A stretch of DNA of 61,206 bases, taken from NCBI GenBank assembly GCA_029261895.1, contig JAJDAK010000026.1, positions 1 through 61,206 of the forward strand, written 5' to 3'. The stretch is from Deltaproteobacteria bacterium (GTDB lineage: Bacteria; Myxococcota_A; UBA9160; SZUA-336). The notes below the pieces were generated by a model. That model was not told the DNA's origin, made no database searches, and was given only the letters and a program-made list of their open reading frames with translations. Positions 61,177 to 61,206 of the stretch are shown here, one piece after another. The stretch's first letter is position 1, and each line of letters begins with the position of its first letter. A program made the position numbers and the translations under genes.

Positions 61177-61206
61177 CACCCCACCCAAGGGTGGGGTGAA
61201 AAACTG
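61169..61206. repeat. Perfect 18-bp inverted repeat at the window end
   Basis: CAGTTTTTCACCCCACCC, then AA, then its exact complement, ending at the last base of the window. It begins inside direct repeat unit 2. It resembles a REP-like hairpin or the end of a mobile element; the rest is outside the window. Confidence 0.85.

Overview
This window is a chromosomal stretch of a Gram-negative, moderately GC-rich bacterium. It encodes lipoboxed periplasmic proteins, a LolA-like protein next to an RND/MMPL exporter, a beta-barrel-like outer-membrane protein and many c-type cytochromes. The gene mix (Gld-type ABC operon with DUF4340, globin-coupled histidine kinase, HDOD and HD-type response regulators, phytanoyl-CoA dioxygenase-like, LLM and NTF2-like catabolic enzymes, bacterial inositol-phosphate synthase) fits a deltaproteobacterial/Myxococcota-like lineage, but the taxonomy is inferred from gene content only. 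I see no rRNA, tRNA, CRISPR array, integrase or prophage block.

Layout. (1) 1-6973: a partial sulfatase, a 1,329-residue PKD-repeat exported protein, and an octaheme cytochrome/HEAT/TPR lipoprotein, all on the minus strand. (2) 7049-17589: a denitrification island. norCBQD runs leftward and nirK-nirV-SCO runs rightward from a 245-bp divergent region, followed by a globin-coupled histidine kinase and an NtrC-type sigma-54 response regulator. Both divergent transcription units have a -24/-12 promoter with exact GG-N10-GC spacing, and three copies of a GTGGCG-N3-YGYC motif lie between them. I infer that the kinase/regulator pair senses a gas (O2 or NO) and drives nir and nor through sigma-54. 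I consider this the most interesting system here. (3) 17586-24525: aldo-keto reductase, orphan excisionase-like HTH gene with a strong terminator, HNH nuclease, VWA protein with an exported partner, SnoaL-like protein, PhyH-like dioxygenase, ABC-F ATPase. (4) 24651-28196: PAS histidine kinase and two response regulators, one with HDOD and one with a degenerate HD-GYP domain, as a translationally coupled unit. (5) 28339-35468: a probable CoA/steroid- or terpenoid-type catabolic cluster (phosphotransferase, enoyl-CoA hydratase, FAD dehydrogenase, NTF2-like protein, LLM oxidoreductase, SDR) ending in a phosphopantetheinyl transferase. (6) 35509-36959: a small Cys-rich exported protein and a His/Met-rich outer-membrane-like protein. 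(7) 36962-50412: glycosyltransferases, a broken YfhO-like gene, CBS protein, NIT-domain chemoreceptor, RND exporter with LolA-like partner, polysaccharide deacetylase, FkbM methyltransferase, MDR dehydrogenase, double-hotdog thioesterase. (8) 50503-55291: Gld-type ABC transporter with GldG- and DUF4340-like proteins. (9) 55254-59789: lipoprotein, pentaheme lipoprotein, an unusual NPC-repeat cytochrome, moaA and nfuA. (10) 60038-61206: inositol-phosphate synthase whose stop codon lies inside a tandem repeat next to a perfect 18-bp palindrome.

How the parts may work together: NirK and NorBC reduce nitrite to N2O. Both carry an additional C-terminal cytochrome c domain, so electron delivery is built into both enzymes. 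SCO probably metallates NirK, NorQ/NorD activate NorBC, and MoaA, NfuA and the NIT chemoreceptor fit a nitrate/nitrite-respiring lifestyle. No nitrate reductase or N2O reductase gene is in the window. No gap between genes exceeds about 300 bp.
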